This document shows, piece by piece, positions 9,859-20,194 of a stretch of 52,155 nt of DNA (the stretch's first letter is position 1; each line of letters starts with the position of its first letter). The position numbers and the translations under genes were made by a program. Below the pieces are notes generated by a model. That model was not told where the DNA came from. It did no database searches and was given only the letters and a program-made list of their open reading frames with translations. Origin of the DNA: Mycoemilia scoparia (Eukaryota; Kickxellomycota; Kickxellomycetes; Kickxellales; Kickxellaceae); assembly GCA_027575805.1 (NCBI GenBank), contig JANBPU010000112.1, positions 1 through 52,155 of the forward strand. Reading direction: 5' to 3'.

Positions 9859-10494
9859 ATGCTCTTAAATTATAGATACTATACTCTTCTTGCCACTACT
9901 ACTATTATTGCTGGCCTACTAACTTTCTCAACATCAGTTGCCGCTTCCAGTGGCTCTAACAGAAGATCGTTCAGTGTAGACATTGGTCCAGGTAACTTTG
10001 TCTTTACTCCCTCCAACAAGGATGGTTCAAACTACATGATTTCATTCATCACTACCACTGCCAACAGCAATGCCGTTTACAATGGCTGCAACATTGAAAT
10101 CTACCCTGGTAGAAACGAGACTTGTGCCCCATACAAAGACCAGAAACCAGTTTGCAAGACTGGGAAATTTAATTTGGCCATGAGAACTAGTAATGGTCCA
10201 GCCATAAAGGATAGTGGTAATAATAATGCAGTTCCTACTTTGGATAATAGTAGTGGTCCTAGCAATGGTGTACCAATTGATTGTGATAATCTGGATTCTG
10301 GCAAACAGCAGTTTACCCTGAAACTTAATGGATTTAACAAAAACGGACAGGGTGGAAATGACAAAAATGTTTGTGTACCTATTGCAAATCCAAATTCTGC
10401 ATCAAGAGGTGCTGCTGGTAGTGGTAGTATTGGACTTACTATTATGATTGCAGTCATGGTTAGTTTGGGTCTGCTTTTTTCTTCCGCTTTTTAA
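9859..10494 (+). CDS. Secreted, probably GPI-anchored cell-surface protein
   Basis: Two hundred and eleven residues, no family recognised. Residues 1-29 are a signal peptide (LLATTTIIAGLLTFSTSVAA). The body is rich in Asn, Ser and Gly, has cysteines in NGCNIE, ETCAPY, PVCKTG, IDCDN and NVCVPI, and carries N-glycosylation sequons such as GRNETC and LDNSSG. The C-terminus, a small-residue stretch (SASRGAAGSG) followed by a 20-residue hydrophobic end (IGLTIMIAVMVSLGLLFSSA), is the usual form of a GPI-attachment signal. It would sit on the plasma membrane or in the wall. Single exon, start at the only suitable ATG, and a long AT-rich leader upstream. Five cysteines in the mature part would leave one unpaired. 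Confidence 0.75.
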   Translation: MLLNYRYYTLLATTTIIAGLLTFSTSVAASSGSNRRSFSVDIGPGNFVFTPSNKDGSNYMISFITTTANSNAVYNGCNIEIYPGRNETCAPYKDQKPVCKTGKFNLAMRTSNGPAIKDSGNNNAVPTLDNSSGPSNGVPIDCDNLDSGKQQFTLKLNGFNKNGQGGNDKNVCVPIANPNSASRGAAGSGSIGLTIMIAVMVSLGLLFSSAF

Positions 10495-10804
10495 TAGTTT
10501 GATAACAAATAGGTCCAGAAAGATAGCGATATATGAAAAGTTTATTCTTTATTGATGATGTTCTATTAAAAAAGAGGAGAGAGAGAGATAAAGAGGAGGC
10601 AGTAAGGGACTTGTTCGTTTTCTCTCTCTTTCTTCTCATTCTCGTCTACTCGTACATGAGCCACTCCTAAATGCTTGGAAAAGATAAAAGATTTGTTCGT
10701 TTATTATATACATATATACCCTATTTTTATTTCCTCAAATATTTACTATTATAACTACTACTCATATTAACAATAAATTCTCAGCATATATATGGCAAAA
10801 TTTC
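10495..10804. other. 3' flank, no gene seen
   Basis: GA- and TC-rich runs near 10573-10595 and 10621-10632, then AT-rich sequence. Nothing coding is seen. Confidence 0.5.
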
Positions 10805-11092
10805 ACTACTTATTATCCACACAGTGGCTGTGGATGATGTCCAACGAAATATACTATAAACTTGATAAATAATTTTTAAAGTGGGAAAAAGTCCTGATGT
10901 GTGTTAAGGATATATACTGCACTTTCAGGGATGGTGTGAAATGGCTGTTCTCTTGAATGTATGTAGATATATGTGTAATAATTTTTTGTTAGAACACCGC
11001 TATAACCACTATTCCAAAAGAGTGACTACCCTCATGGGGGGTTATCAGGGCTGTATTTAAGGATTTATTGGGCGTATATTGTTGTGTGAGGC

Positions 11093-11194
11093 CTATATTC
11101 CAATATTTTTGAAGAGTGCCTTTTGGTGGTCAACGATTAAAGGGGCAACCACTGCCAAATGTGTGACTAATCCTTCAAAAATAAGAACCCATAT
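11093..11194 (-). mobile_element. MITE family 1 copy (short form)
   Basis: Inverted counterpart of 1932-2032, with the same missing middle segment; it was therefore duplicated with the cassette and did not insert independently. Confidence 0.75.
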
Positions 11195-11434
11195 AATGAT
11201 TTTTATTAGAAGTTCATGTATTCAATTCAATTATATATAACACAGTTACAAAGATTTAATCTAAGATAATTTGAACATATAAAAGAGATTGAATATTCAA
11301 TCATAATAGCGTCCCTATCTTGGGCGATGATCGTTAGACCTTAGCACTGTGTCGGGCTTTAGTCCATTTCGACTACCTCAGTCAAGCATGCCGCCATAAG
11401 TACTTTGCCAAACTGGGTTTATGGAATAGAGGTA

Positions 11435-11617
11435 CTATAAGCCAAGAAGACCAAGGCCAAGAAGACCGCCCTTCTTTCCACCGCCAAGAAGACCGCCTGG
11501 GTTTCTTTTTGCTTTGACATGATCATGAGAAGGAGATGGCATTGCGTCAGAAGGTGTAGCAAGGGATAGAGCGACCAACAAGAGAGCAGAGGGGGCGAAG
11601 AAAGCAGAGAGTTTCAT
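11435..11617 (-). CDS. Small secreted Gly/Leu-rich peptide (cassette copy 2)
   Basis: Sixty residues, paralogue of the peptide at 1456. The signal peptide (to PSDA) and the MPSPSHDHVKAKR stretch are almost identical to copy 1. The tail after the KR site is NPGGLLGGGKKGG plus LLGLGLLGL, shorter and lacking the Tyr. KR and KK pairs offer two possible processing sites, which would leave a very short Gly/Leu peptide. The promoter block, including TTTAAATAGG about 100 bp upstream, is conserved with copy 1. No known family. Because the leader is kept while the tail is altered and still open, I read it as a functional, diverging paralogue rather than a relic. Confidence 0.75.
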   Translation of the reverse strand: MKLSAFFAPSALLLVALSLATPSDAMPSPSHDHVKAKRNPGGLLGGGKKGGLLGLGLLGL

Positions 11618-12029
11618 GATGGTTGTGGAAAATCGAATGTAGGAACTGTAGTTAAAAGATATGCGATTAGGGCGTTATTTGGGTCTGTCTTGGTCTGAAG
11701 GCCAAAGTGTCTGGTTTAAATAGGTTTTGGTGTCTCACAGCATGGCTTAGAACGCAAGAGGTGTATGTGTATACCCATTGGATAGTCAACTCCAGTTCCT
11801 GTGGCATACTTACCACCCCCAAGCCTCATGAATTCTGATCATTTCCATGTCAAAAGCACTGTGCGTAGTGGCAATAGACATTTGCTTTTTGAATGCGATA
11901 TTCCATAAAAACATACTGACCAAATAATTGGAATTTGTTGTTCCGATATCACATTCATATACGTAATGTTGGACTGAACAAATGTCTACTTTTAGAATAA
12001 ACAAAACAAAATAAGTAAGGTTGTTTTCA

Positions 12030-12138
12030 ATATGGATCATATTTTTTATGACCAGTGATTATAGGGACAGCAATCACAGCCAAATGGATGTCCAGTTTTA
12101 CTAGTAAACATTCACCTTTCAAAAATAATTTCTCACAT
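12030..12138 (-). mobile_element. MITE family 1 copy
   Basis: Counterpart of 924-1046 at the upstream end of cassette copy 2. It has ATTATAGGGACAGCAATCAC and GGATGTCCAGTTTTACTAG. Terminal sequence CAATATGGATC is degenerate at the far end. Confidence 0.75.
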
Positions 12139-12858
12139 TGTTATTACTGTTATTTGATAACTACTAAATCCTAATTATTATTATTTCTTCTGTTTGTATA
12201 TGTACTTTTATTATATTTTTAATAATAATTTTGGGGGCCTTTTATGTAGAATGGAGATAAAATATTTATTTCCCTGGGTGGATGCCCATGGGTATATATG
12301 AAAAAGTAAACTGCTATAAGCTAACATGATAATATGGACTAACACTTTGTTTAAAGCAAAGCATATAAGAACGCCTCTACTAATAATGGCGTTATTAGTG
12401 GCTGGCCTATATCGGGATTCGAGGAGTGTTGCCCATGTCTTCCCTATGGCAAACCCCTAGAGCATAATATCCAACATTTTATGCCTAATGACTTGTGAAA
12501 TAAAGGCATATAAATATGTATCATAATTTTCGAAGGGTGATTTTTGGTGGCCAAATATATGGGTAATTATCTTTGAAGGATAAATTTTGGTGACCAGTGA
12601 TTATAGGTGGAATCACAGCCAAATGGGTGTCCAGTTTTACTAGTAAACTTTCACCCTTCGAAAATTACACATATTAATGATCTGATTAAATCACACTTAT
12701 TTATACAAAAAACTGCTTTACAAAATAGCATCAGTCTTACTCAGAGTAGTAGTAATACGAATATCAGGGTTTTTTATTGTCTGGATCGACCAAACCACAA
12801 TGGTAAGAACACTTTGTCTTACTTTCTTTCTATTTTATACATATTATTCTAAAATATA
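12139..12858. other. Intergenic upstream of PSD
   Basis: AT-rich, with a nested family-1 element at 12514-12674. A plausible short leader for the PSD gene lies between 12680 and 12858. Confidence 0.5.
12514..12674 (-). mobile_element. MITE family 1, full copy inside a partial copy
   Basis: A partial element (ATGTATCATAATTTTCGAAG to TTTTTGGTGGCCAAA, 12514-12555) is interrupted by a full one, ATATATGGGTAATTATCTTT to CCTTCGAAAATTACACATAT. The outer copy's right half is not present afterwards. Confidence 0.7.
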
Positions 12859-14559
12859 ATGTTGAATATTCTTGGAAAATCAACGATAAGTGGGTATTTG
12901 AGATCGCTGCCTTCTGCATCTTCAAATAGTCACCGCCACCATACATTAACTTGTATCGGTAAACAAAGTCGTTATCTAGTTTCCACAAATTTACTACTAC
13001 TACGCAGTCCAAGGCACATTAGTTCCTTAATTTTCTACCGCACCAGCACAAATGTAAATGTAAATTCAAGGTCCCAATGTTACCAGAAATATTCAACAGG
13101 ACCAAAGCCATCATCCTCATCGTTTAACAACAACAACGGAAAAAATAACAAAAACCAAGAAGAAGCCAAGGATAATACAGAGAATGACGAGAGTAATATA
13201 AGATGGTACTGGATCCCTGCATCTGTTGGTTTATCAGTAATTGCTATCCAACATTTATACAAAACCTATCAAAAAGAAAAACAACGTCAGCTAGACATTC
13301 AGTCTCCAGTCCACAACACTATTCCAGGAGGGGATAAGAATGACAAGATCATATTGACAGGTCCCTGGCAAGTCCATGTCTTGGCAGCACTACCTCTAAA
13401 AACAATGTCAAGACTATTCGGGTACTTTAACGAACTGACTATTCCCGTAACACTCCGAAAGCCACTCTTGGGGTTTTATGCCTGGTTGTTTGGTTGTAAT
13501 TTGGAAGAAATGAAAGACCCGGATTTGAGAAACTATCCGAATTTGTCGACATTCTTTTATAGAGAATTAAAGGAGGATGTCAGACCAATTGCGGACATGA
13601 ATGATCCAGCTTCATTGGTTAGTCCGTCTGATGGAAGGATTTTGCATTTTGGCGTTGTTGAACAAAGAAGAGTTGAACAAGTTAAAGGCCTGACATATAA
13701 TTTGGATTCATTCTTTGGGCTAGAAAACAATAAAATAAACCAACAAGATGATGGCGATGGTGACGACAAAGAAGATCAGGAATATGACTATAAAATACGG
13801 AGCCAAAGTACACTTAGGTTGGCGGAGTCTTCTCAGAGTGATTCGGCGGTTAGTGATATGGAGTTTGCTAATGTTAATGGAATTCCTTATTCAGTTGATT
13901 CTTTACTAGGAAACAACAGCAATAATGAACAAGAGAACCAAGATCAATCTCAGAGTTCTGATAATAAATCAAAGCTGCAACAGGAAAGATCATCGTCGCT
14001 TGGAAGTGTCTTGGTATCAGCCCTAAAAGACTTGGGTACCAGAATTAAACCAAACAACAAGTTGTTCTTTTGTGTGATTTATCTTGCTCCTGGTGATTAC
14101 CATCGGTTCCATTCTCCTGCTAATTGGGTTGTTGAAGGAAGACGTCATTTCGCTGGCGAACTGTACTCGGTTTCTCCTTACATCGCTTCGATCCTCCCCA
14201 ACCTATTTGTTCTTAACGAACGTGTCGTTCTTCTGGGTCGCTGGAAGTATGGGTTTATGAGCATGGTTCCCGTTGGTGCTACAAATGTTGGATCAATCCA
14301 AATCAACTTTGACAAGGACCTAAAAACCAACACAAATGATATCAAAGAAATTCAGCACCAAAACTTCACAGAAACAGTATACAAGGACCATAGCTATATC
14401 CTTGGCGGTGTACGTCTTCATAAGGGTCAAGAAGTTGGCGGATTCAAGCTTGGATCTACTGTTGTGTTGGTGTTTGAAGCACCAGAATCTTTCAAGTTTG
14501 CTGTAGAAACTAACCAGTATGTTCGAATGGGCGAATACCTTGGTGGAACTAAGCAATAG
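12859..14559 (+). CDS. PSD1: Phosphatidylserine decarboxylase proenzyme, mitochondrial (PSD1 type)
   Basis: Converts phosphatidylserine to phosphatidylethanolamine in the mitochondrial inner membrane. The 566-residue product has an Arg/Ser-rich presequence (about 1-75), a low-complexity linker, and one membrane segment near WYWIPASVGLSVIAIQHLY (about 113-135). The catalytic part holds VSPSDGRILHFG, APGDYHRFHSPANW and, at 531-534, the LGST self-cleavage motif. Cleavage between G532 and S533 would make the pyruvoyl group on a short alpha chain of 34 residues. A run of about 100 residues rich in Asp, Gln, Ser and Asn (roughly 290-390) interrupts the domain between the SDGRI and DYHRF blocks, making the protein longer than simple homologues. 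Single exon, ATG at the head of the presequence. It converges with the BUD23 gene, leaving 180 bp between stops. Confidence 0.95.
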   Translation: MLNILGKSTISGYLRSLPSASSNSHRHHTLTCIGKQSRYLVSTNLLLLRSPRHISSLIFYRTSTNVNVNSRSQCYQKYSTGPKPSSSSFNNNNGKNNKNQEEAKDNTENDESNIRWYWIPASVGLSVIAIQHLYKTYQKEKQRQLDIQSPVHNTIPGGDKNDKIILTGPWQVHVLAALPLKTMSRLFGYFNELTIPVTLRKPLLGFYAWLFGCNLEEMKDPDLRNYPNLSTFFYRELKEDVRPIADMNDPASLVSPSDGRILHFGVVEQRRVEQVKGLTYNLDSFFGLENNKINQQDDGDGDDKEDQEYDYKIRSQSTLRLAESSQSDSAVSDMEFANVNGIPYSVDSLLGNNSNNEQENQDQSQSSDNKSKLQQERSSSLGSVLVSALKDLGTRIKPNNKLFFCVIYLAPGDYHRFHSPANWVVEGRRHFAGELYSVSPYIASILPNLFVLNERVVLLGRWKYGFMSMVPVGATNVGSIQINFDKDLKTNTNDIKEIQHQNFTETVYKDHSYILGGVRLHKGQEVGGFKLGSTVVLVFEAPESFKFAVETNQYVRMGEYLGGTKQ

Positions 14560-14739
14560 CTTGTAACTTCAAATGGCAGGAACATTCCCTTTGTCTATCA
14601 CTTATCACTAGAATCAAGGTGTCTCATTCATTTTTGAATAATATAAACATAATGTCTGTTTTTGGAGCAAGTTATTAAGTGATGATATAAATATGTGTGA
14701 ATATATAAAAGAAATGTGAGGGGAAGAGAGTTTCTGGGA

Positions 14740-16122
14740 TTAGAATCTTGTTTTTCTTTTGCGACCAGTGTATTTCGAATCCAAAGGTACTTTTTTGTCT
14801 CCTCTTTTCCTGGACAATTCTTTTTTGTGCAAAATCCAGTCCTTATTCTTGACTGCCTTCCTTGGCCCCTTCTTTTTATTTTGTTGAATTCTACATATTC
14901 GGTTCAAAAAGATTAGTGCCTGAAACATTCACAAAAACTCCTACAGCAACAACTAAATAGCATCTCACAGTATATATTATCAAAATGCAGGTACTTGCCT
15001 TGATCTTTCATATGCAACACCATTGACTCCAGCATCGCCTTCTTCTTCACCAAGTGCCTTTGGTAAAGCCTGTTTCTTGCCGCTCGAATCTTGGCCAGCA
15101 AACAAACAGAGGTAATATTTGCGAGCGCTTTGGGAGTTGGGGTAGTCAACAACCAGACCGCCAGTAAAACCACACTTCATTGCAGCAGCCATTATTCTTT
15201 CGATTTGGCTATCGTTTTCGGGATAGAATTGGAATACGGCACGAGCGCCATTGCGAAGGCACATAAAAAGAGTGGTGAAGAATCTTTGAAGACGGGCCCA
15301 TGGATCGTGGCATGATTTATCGGCATTACATAACCATTGCAAGACAGAAATGCTATTCGAGTGCAAATTTTGTCTCTGCTATTAGTAAATTACTTTTTTT
15401 GATTGAGACACAATGTATGCGCCAACTCAACATTAATAATCCTTGATTTGCTTACCTTATAGCACCATCGAAAGTACCTGGCCTGAATCCAAGCCCATCC
15501 CCAATATCTTGTAAAAACAAATCTCCTTCAACATCCTTTTGAACAGCAATATCTACATAACAATATAATGCGTATATTTCAACAAGTTAGCCATGCAGTT
15601 CTCATTCGTCCCCTCACTCTCTTCTGAAACACACACACATATATATAAGTGGTTGATTCTTACCTAACATGGAGGGCGAAATATCCAAACCAACCCAAAT
15701 ATGCCCATCTTCATCTAATATTTCACCGCTCAGGCCAGATCCACATCCCAAATCAAGCAAATAAGCAGTTTCGCCTTCAGGCAAATTTAACAATTCCACG
15801 GCTCTCATTGACATTTCTGCTTGAATTGCCGTTATACGCGTACTATCATTATATCATCATCATCATTAAAAAAAGAAGAAAGAACAATTAATATTAATAT
15901 TCTAAACATTTACACTCTTTTGATATATAAAGTATGGACTAGAAAATTGCTGTGCTTACTTTGATGTATATTTGGCTGCCTCATCTTCATTATAAAACTG
16001 CATACACATACACGAATATTTGTAAGTATTTTCAAGTATCTGCGAATACCAATATCGAACCCTTATGGAATAAATTTGTGACTTACAATTTCTGGGGGTG
16101 CTTGATGTTCTGGACGAGGCAT
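14740..16122 (-). CDS. BUD23: 18S rRNA (guanine-N7)-methyltransferase Bud23
   Basis: Methylates a conserved guanine of 18S rRNA during small-subunit maturation, working with Trm112. Six exons can be assembled: 16122-16087, 15997-15960, 15842-15664, 15552-15456, 15352-14999 and 14890-14740, giving 284 residues, close to the yeast length. Family landmarks are MPRPEHQAPPEIFYNEDEAA at the N-terminus, YTSNTRITAIQAEMSMRA, the SAM loop LLDLGCGSGLSGE, SISVLQWLCNADK, the SQSARKYYLCLFAG strand and the basic nuclear-type C-terminus ending KYTGRKRKTRF. Introns 1-4 have GT donors. For intron 5 I prefer a GC donor (AAG|GCAAGT), because it joins YERSR directly to IQQNKKKGPRK as in other fungal Bud23 proteins. 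A GT donor 4 bp further on would add about ten residues. BMT2 lies 363 bp upstream on the same strand. Confidence 0.93.
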
Positions 16123-16485
16123 TTTGTGTTTTTTGAAATTTCAATTAATATTAGTATACCCTATTTGATATGTGATACAATAAGAAGGCTGTAAATGTAA
16201 AGTATGCTGAAAGGTTGTCTACTATGCGTATTGCCTTGTATTTTGACTATTAACCTAGAAAAAAAATTAAAAAGTTGTGATTATTGATTGATTGATCTCG
16301 CCAACCAAAAATTCCAATATAATTTAATCAAACACAGCAACCTTGATTCGTCACTTGCCTGTCCATCCGGCCTGCCCATTTTCTACTACCAAAAGCATCT
16401 ACCAACTAAACTTTATTATACCCATTAATGTAATGTAATTTTTCAATGAACATCATATATTTTAGCATTCAAAAAGGAAATCGAT
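16123..16485. other. BUD23-BMT2 intergenic region
   Basis: About 360 bp, AT-rich, holding the BMT2 3' end and the BUD23 promoter. No further gene seen. Confidence 0.6.
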
Positions 16486-17728
16486 TTATAAAACAATTGA
16501 AAAGTTATTAAAATTTGGTTTTGAATGCAAAAGTTTTTTGGGAAATCTAACTTGATTAGAACCACCGCTGCTACCACTGCCAGTCGATGGTTGATATTTA
16601 CCATCCCCTTTGTTGTCATCATGCGGTAACTGTTTGGAATCGCGTTGGAAAATATAATGAGCAAGTTTCTTTGAATGATGACTCTCCACCAGTCTAGTAA
16701 ATCCAATGGCTTTAGTCATTTTGACTAGCAGATTTCCATCAAAATATCGAGATTTGGTTACGCAGGGTCGTGGTAGAACAAGATATAGCAATCCCGTAGA
16801 GGGTTTTAGTAGTTGATAAGCTTTTTCTAACATCCGACCTCGTTGACGCGGGTCTCCTGCAAAATTGACGACCAATGATAGTGAGATTATATCAAAAAAG
16901 TCTGTTAATACCAACGAATTTACTGATTCATCATCATCGTCATCGTCGTCATCGTCATCATCATCATTGCTAGCATTAGTAATTGATTCAGTATTTTCTA
17001 TTAATTTTTTTGGTGGATTTTTTTTGGTGTTCAGGGGTTGTGGTAATGACGGCGGCTCAAGCAATAGAAAGTCTTGTTGGATGATTCCCTTTTCTTGTGA
17101 ATTCAGGTCAATTGGAATAACCTTGATCATTGAAGCCTGGCTTGAATAATTGGAACAACTTAATGCTCCAACATCCAGCAAAAGAAGCTACACGAACAAA
17201 ACAGCAATTGTTAATTGATATTTAGCCAAATACATTGTTTAAACCTTTATAAATTAATAATAAAACTTGATACACTCAAATTACCTTTTTCGCCATATTT
17301 TTTATTGGCAATAGTTTATGTTTCTTTAATTTCCCTATCAGCCATTTACTAGTATTTCCTCCTCGTTTTTTACTTTGTCCTTTCAAACTTGCTCGTTGAT
17401 ACTTTTCAATTCCGCCTAAAGCTTTGATTTCCTTTTTTATTGATTCAATAGTTGTGTGTAGTTCAATAAGTCTTGGATTATTTGCCAGCACCACACTATT
17501 GTTGTTGTTGTTGTTGGATATTTCGTTTAATTCGTTCTGACATTTTGCTAGATCTTTGTTTAGAACATGTAGGGCCCGAATAATTTGATGTGGATTCGTT
17601 TCATTTTTTTCTCTTCCAACATTTGAATTCGCTAATGCCGACAATGGTTTTGTGGGGGTGTTGGTAATAGCCGTTACGGGGGCATGCCGTCTTAATGGTG
17701 CACGTCTTTTCTTTTTGATCTGTCCCAT
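16486..17728 (-). CDS. BMT2: 25S rRNA (adenine-N1)-methyltransferase Bmt2
   Basis: SAM-dependent enzyme of the Bmt2 family, which makes one m1A in large-subunit rRNA in the nucleolus. Two exons, 17728-17285 and 17187-16486, encode 381 residues. Diagnostic blocks in order are a basic N-terminus (MGQIKKKRRAPLRR), GGIEKYQRASLKGQ, SKWLIGKLKK, the SAM loop LLLLDVGALS, VIPIDLNSQEKGIIQQDF, FDIISLSLVVNFAGDPRQRG and LYLVLPRPCVTKSRY, then GFTRLVESHHSKKLAHYIF. The 97-bp intron keeps phase 0 and joins KNMAKK to LLLLDVG. An acidic insert with 12 consecutive Asp lies between DF and SVNSL. I start at MGQIK; an in-frame ATG 93 bp upstream would add a hydrophobic stretch not expected for the family. Confidence 0.9.
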
Positions 17729-18166
17729 CTTTATGTGTATGCGTTTTGTGTAATAGCAAACAAGAGCTTGCGAATTTAGAAGGAAAGGTAAAAGACAGAT
17801 AGAAAAGGATTTCTTTTTCACTATTATGGGGATGTGGATCAGAAATGTTGATTCTGCGTTTTAGGATAGTAGATGATTGTTTTGAATAATAGTTTATAAA
17901 TATAATAAAATTTCTTTGTGGCATTGATATTCATATATACGCTACATTAATATACTTTAGCTGTATCATATAAAGATTAAATGGCATCAAATTCATTAAT
18001 AGTCTACTTAATTTTAGATACATTGCCCATAATCCACTATTCATACTGGTGAGATATTATACAAACATTTAGTAACCATAAAAAATTATGCAATATAAAG
18101 TTCAAAATCTACAAATACCTGTACATTAATCTACGCTGTATTCTACGAATAAAAGAAAAACAAAGG
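17729..18166. other. Divergent promoter region BMT2 / phosphatase
   Basis: About 440 bp between two divergently read genes. AT-rich, no repeat or gene seen. It could serve both promoters. Confidence 0.6.
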
Positions 18167-19170
18167 ATGAGCCAAAACTGTGCAAAGTGTGTGGAGCAAC
18201 ATTATTGCCACCATCAAAATTACCAGGTTCCTCGACCGAATGAATCGCAATTGCTAGTCCCACCATTAAATTTTAGTATGGTGGCACCTGGTGTATATCG
18301 ATCTGGATTTCCTAATCGCAAAAGCCATGAATTCTTGTTATACTTGGGATTAAAAACTATCATGTAAGCAGTACCACATTCTAGTATTTATATCACAGTG
18401 TTCTTGGATATTGGGACACTTTTATATTTAAAGGTAATAATAATGAATGTTTTTGTTCTAGATATGTTCATAATGATGACTGTAAAGAGTATCATCTAAA
18501 GTTTATTGAAGATAATAACATAAACTTTATGCATTACAAAATGGATGCCAACAAGGTAAGGGATATGTCACCCTTAATTAAATGATCTGCATATAGATTT
18601 TCAAATGCTAATAGGCATATACCAAATTCGAATTGTTTAGGAGCCTTTTGAAGAGATGAATAACGATGATGTTAAAAAGATTCTTGGTCAAGTGCTTGGT
18701 AAGAAACTATTTGGCTTATTTTTACTAAATAATTGCTAGTGGTGCTATAAAATATTAAACTTGCTTGTCATTTGTAGACAAAACTAATCACCCAGTATTG
18801 ATTCACTGTAACCGCGGGATCGTAAGTTATTTGATTCATCCCTAAGTCTATTAAATATGTAAGAGTTTTTTATAATATAAATATTGTTGTATTGGAAATG
18901 TAGAGACGAGTTGGATGTATTGTTGGTTGCATACGAAAGATCCAAAGATGGGCAATGACTGCTATATTTACTGAGTACCAACGCTTCTCTGGGACCAAGA
19001 TTCGCATCGCTGACCAAGAGGTATGTTCTAAACACAATTCACGTACATCTTACCTTGAAAACTGTTTTATAGAGATCCTTAACTCAACGATTTAAATTGT
19101 TTTGTAGTTTATTGAAGTCGCTGATGTTAATGTTGATCTTGATGACAATCTAAAGCCATCATGGGTTTAA
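18167..19170 (+). CDS. Siw14-like atypical dual-specificity phosphatase
   Basis: Member of the plant/fungal Siw14 phosphatase family, whose yeast member removes the 5-diphosphate from inositol pyrophosphates. Six exons, 18167-18363, 18462-18555, 18641-18698, 18778-18821, 18904-19020 and 19108-19170, join in frame to 190 residues. Family blocks are PPLNFSMVAPGVYRSGFPN, LYLGLKTIIYV, YKMDANKEPFEEM, then NHPVLIHCNRGIRRVGC carrying the Cys-x5-Arg active site, IVGCIRKIQRWAMTAIFTEY, RFSG and DQEFIEV, ending KPSW-V. An intron splits the active-site loop between Ile and Arg. The residue after the catalytic Arg is Val where Thr is usual, and the loop reads GIR rather than GKH, which may change activity. 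The N-terminus has an unusual Cys/His run (CAKCVEQHYCHH). Confidence 0.85.
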
Positions 19171-19447
19171 TCATGGATATGTCTTTAGTCTCAACCTCAT
19201 ATCACCTTGCTCTGCTTATTTTCTCTCTTTAGAAAATACCAACATTGCATGTTAGTGACGATTTTGTATGATCATTTTGTAAATCTTATTTATAAACTAA
19301 TCCTATTATATTACTACCAAAACAGTTTTCACTTTTATATTTCACCAAATTATATTCCACTCCATGTTTTCCAATGTGATTTAAAAACTGTCAAAGGTTA
19401 CTGGTATTTTGCCAATAAGTAAACATTATTTTTATCAGAATGAGTCC

Positions 19448-19549
19448 ATATGGGCGATTATTTTTTAAGGGTTAGTCACTCATTTGGCTGTGATTGCGCC
19501 TATAATCATTACCCACCAAAAGGTACCCTTCAAAAATTATTCCTTATAT
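19448..19549 (+). mobile_element. MITE family 1 copy (short form)
   Basis: ATATGGGCGATTATTTTTTA to TTCAAAAATTATTCCTTATA, lacking the GTAAAACTGG segment. Confidence 0.75.
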
Positions 19550-20073
19550 GAGCTAATACTAGCAAGATTTGGAAAAGTGTTTTTATAATGCATTAAGAAC
19601 GGAATAGGGATTTCTGCTAACTAATATATTTTGTGACTACCTATTAAAATAGAGTAGAAAAAAGGTAGCCATTATTTAGAGCGAAAAAGCTGAGTGAGTT
19701 GTTAAGGTATAAAAGGACTTGAATATTTAAGTTGCTCAACAGTTGTCGCCAGATTGAGTATCTGAACGAGATCATTTAAAAAGTATTCATGAAGGTTCCT
19801 CTATATGAAGCTGACAAGAAGTTAGTACACTGAAAGCTTCCTGTTGCCAAATATCACCTGACCTTATTCTAGAGATATTTTCAGTACACTCTTAAGCCAA
19901 GAATTTTGTTTAAAAAATAAAAAAGGAAATTATGTTTCAAAAGATATGGCCAGCTCTCCATAAAATGTGTAACAAATTCCAATTCAATACATTCCCTTCA
20001 AAATCGGCTCAACAGCCTTAACTTTCTTCTGTGATCTTGCATATTATAATTTGAATTCAACTGCTATTGCTAA

Positions 20074-20194
20074 ATATGGGTAATAATTTTTGAAGGGTGA
20101 AAGTTAACTAGTACAGCTGGACATCCATTGGGTTGGGATTGCCTCTATAATCACTGGTCACCAAAATTCACTCTTCAAAAATTATGATCCATAT
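20074..20194 (+). mobile_element. MITE family 1 copy, near-consensus
   Basis: ATATGGGTAATAATTTTTGA to TTCAAAAATTATGATCCATA, 121 bp, TA at both borders. A good reference copy. Confidence 0.85.

Larger units (their letters stand above)
10805..12138 (-). repeat. Peptide-gene cassette, copy 2 (inverted)
   Basis: Reverse-complement copy of 924-2323, including the family-1 elements on both sides of the gene. Homology extends past the inner element through GTCCTGATGTGTGTTAAGG to the CACAGTGGCTGTGG block near 10820, matched at about 2300. Confidence 0.85.

Noticed and set aside
924..12138. Large inverted repeat as a palindromic structure or CRISPR-like array
   Set aside because: The two arms are diverged copies of one gene cassette about 9 kb apart; repeats are not regularly spaced and this is a eukaryotic genome.
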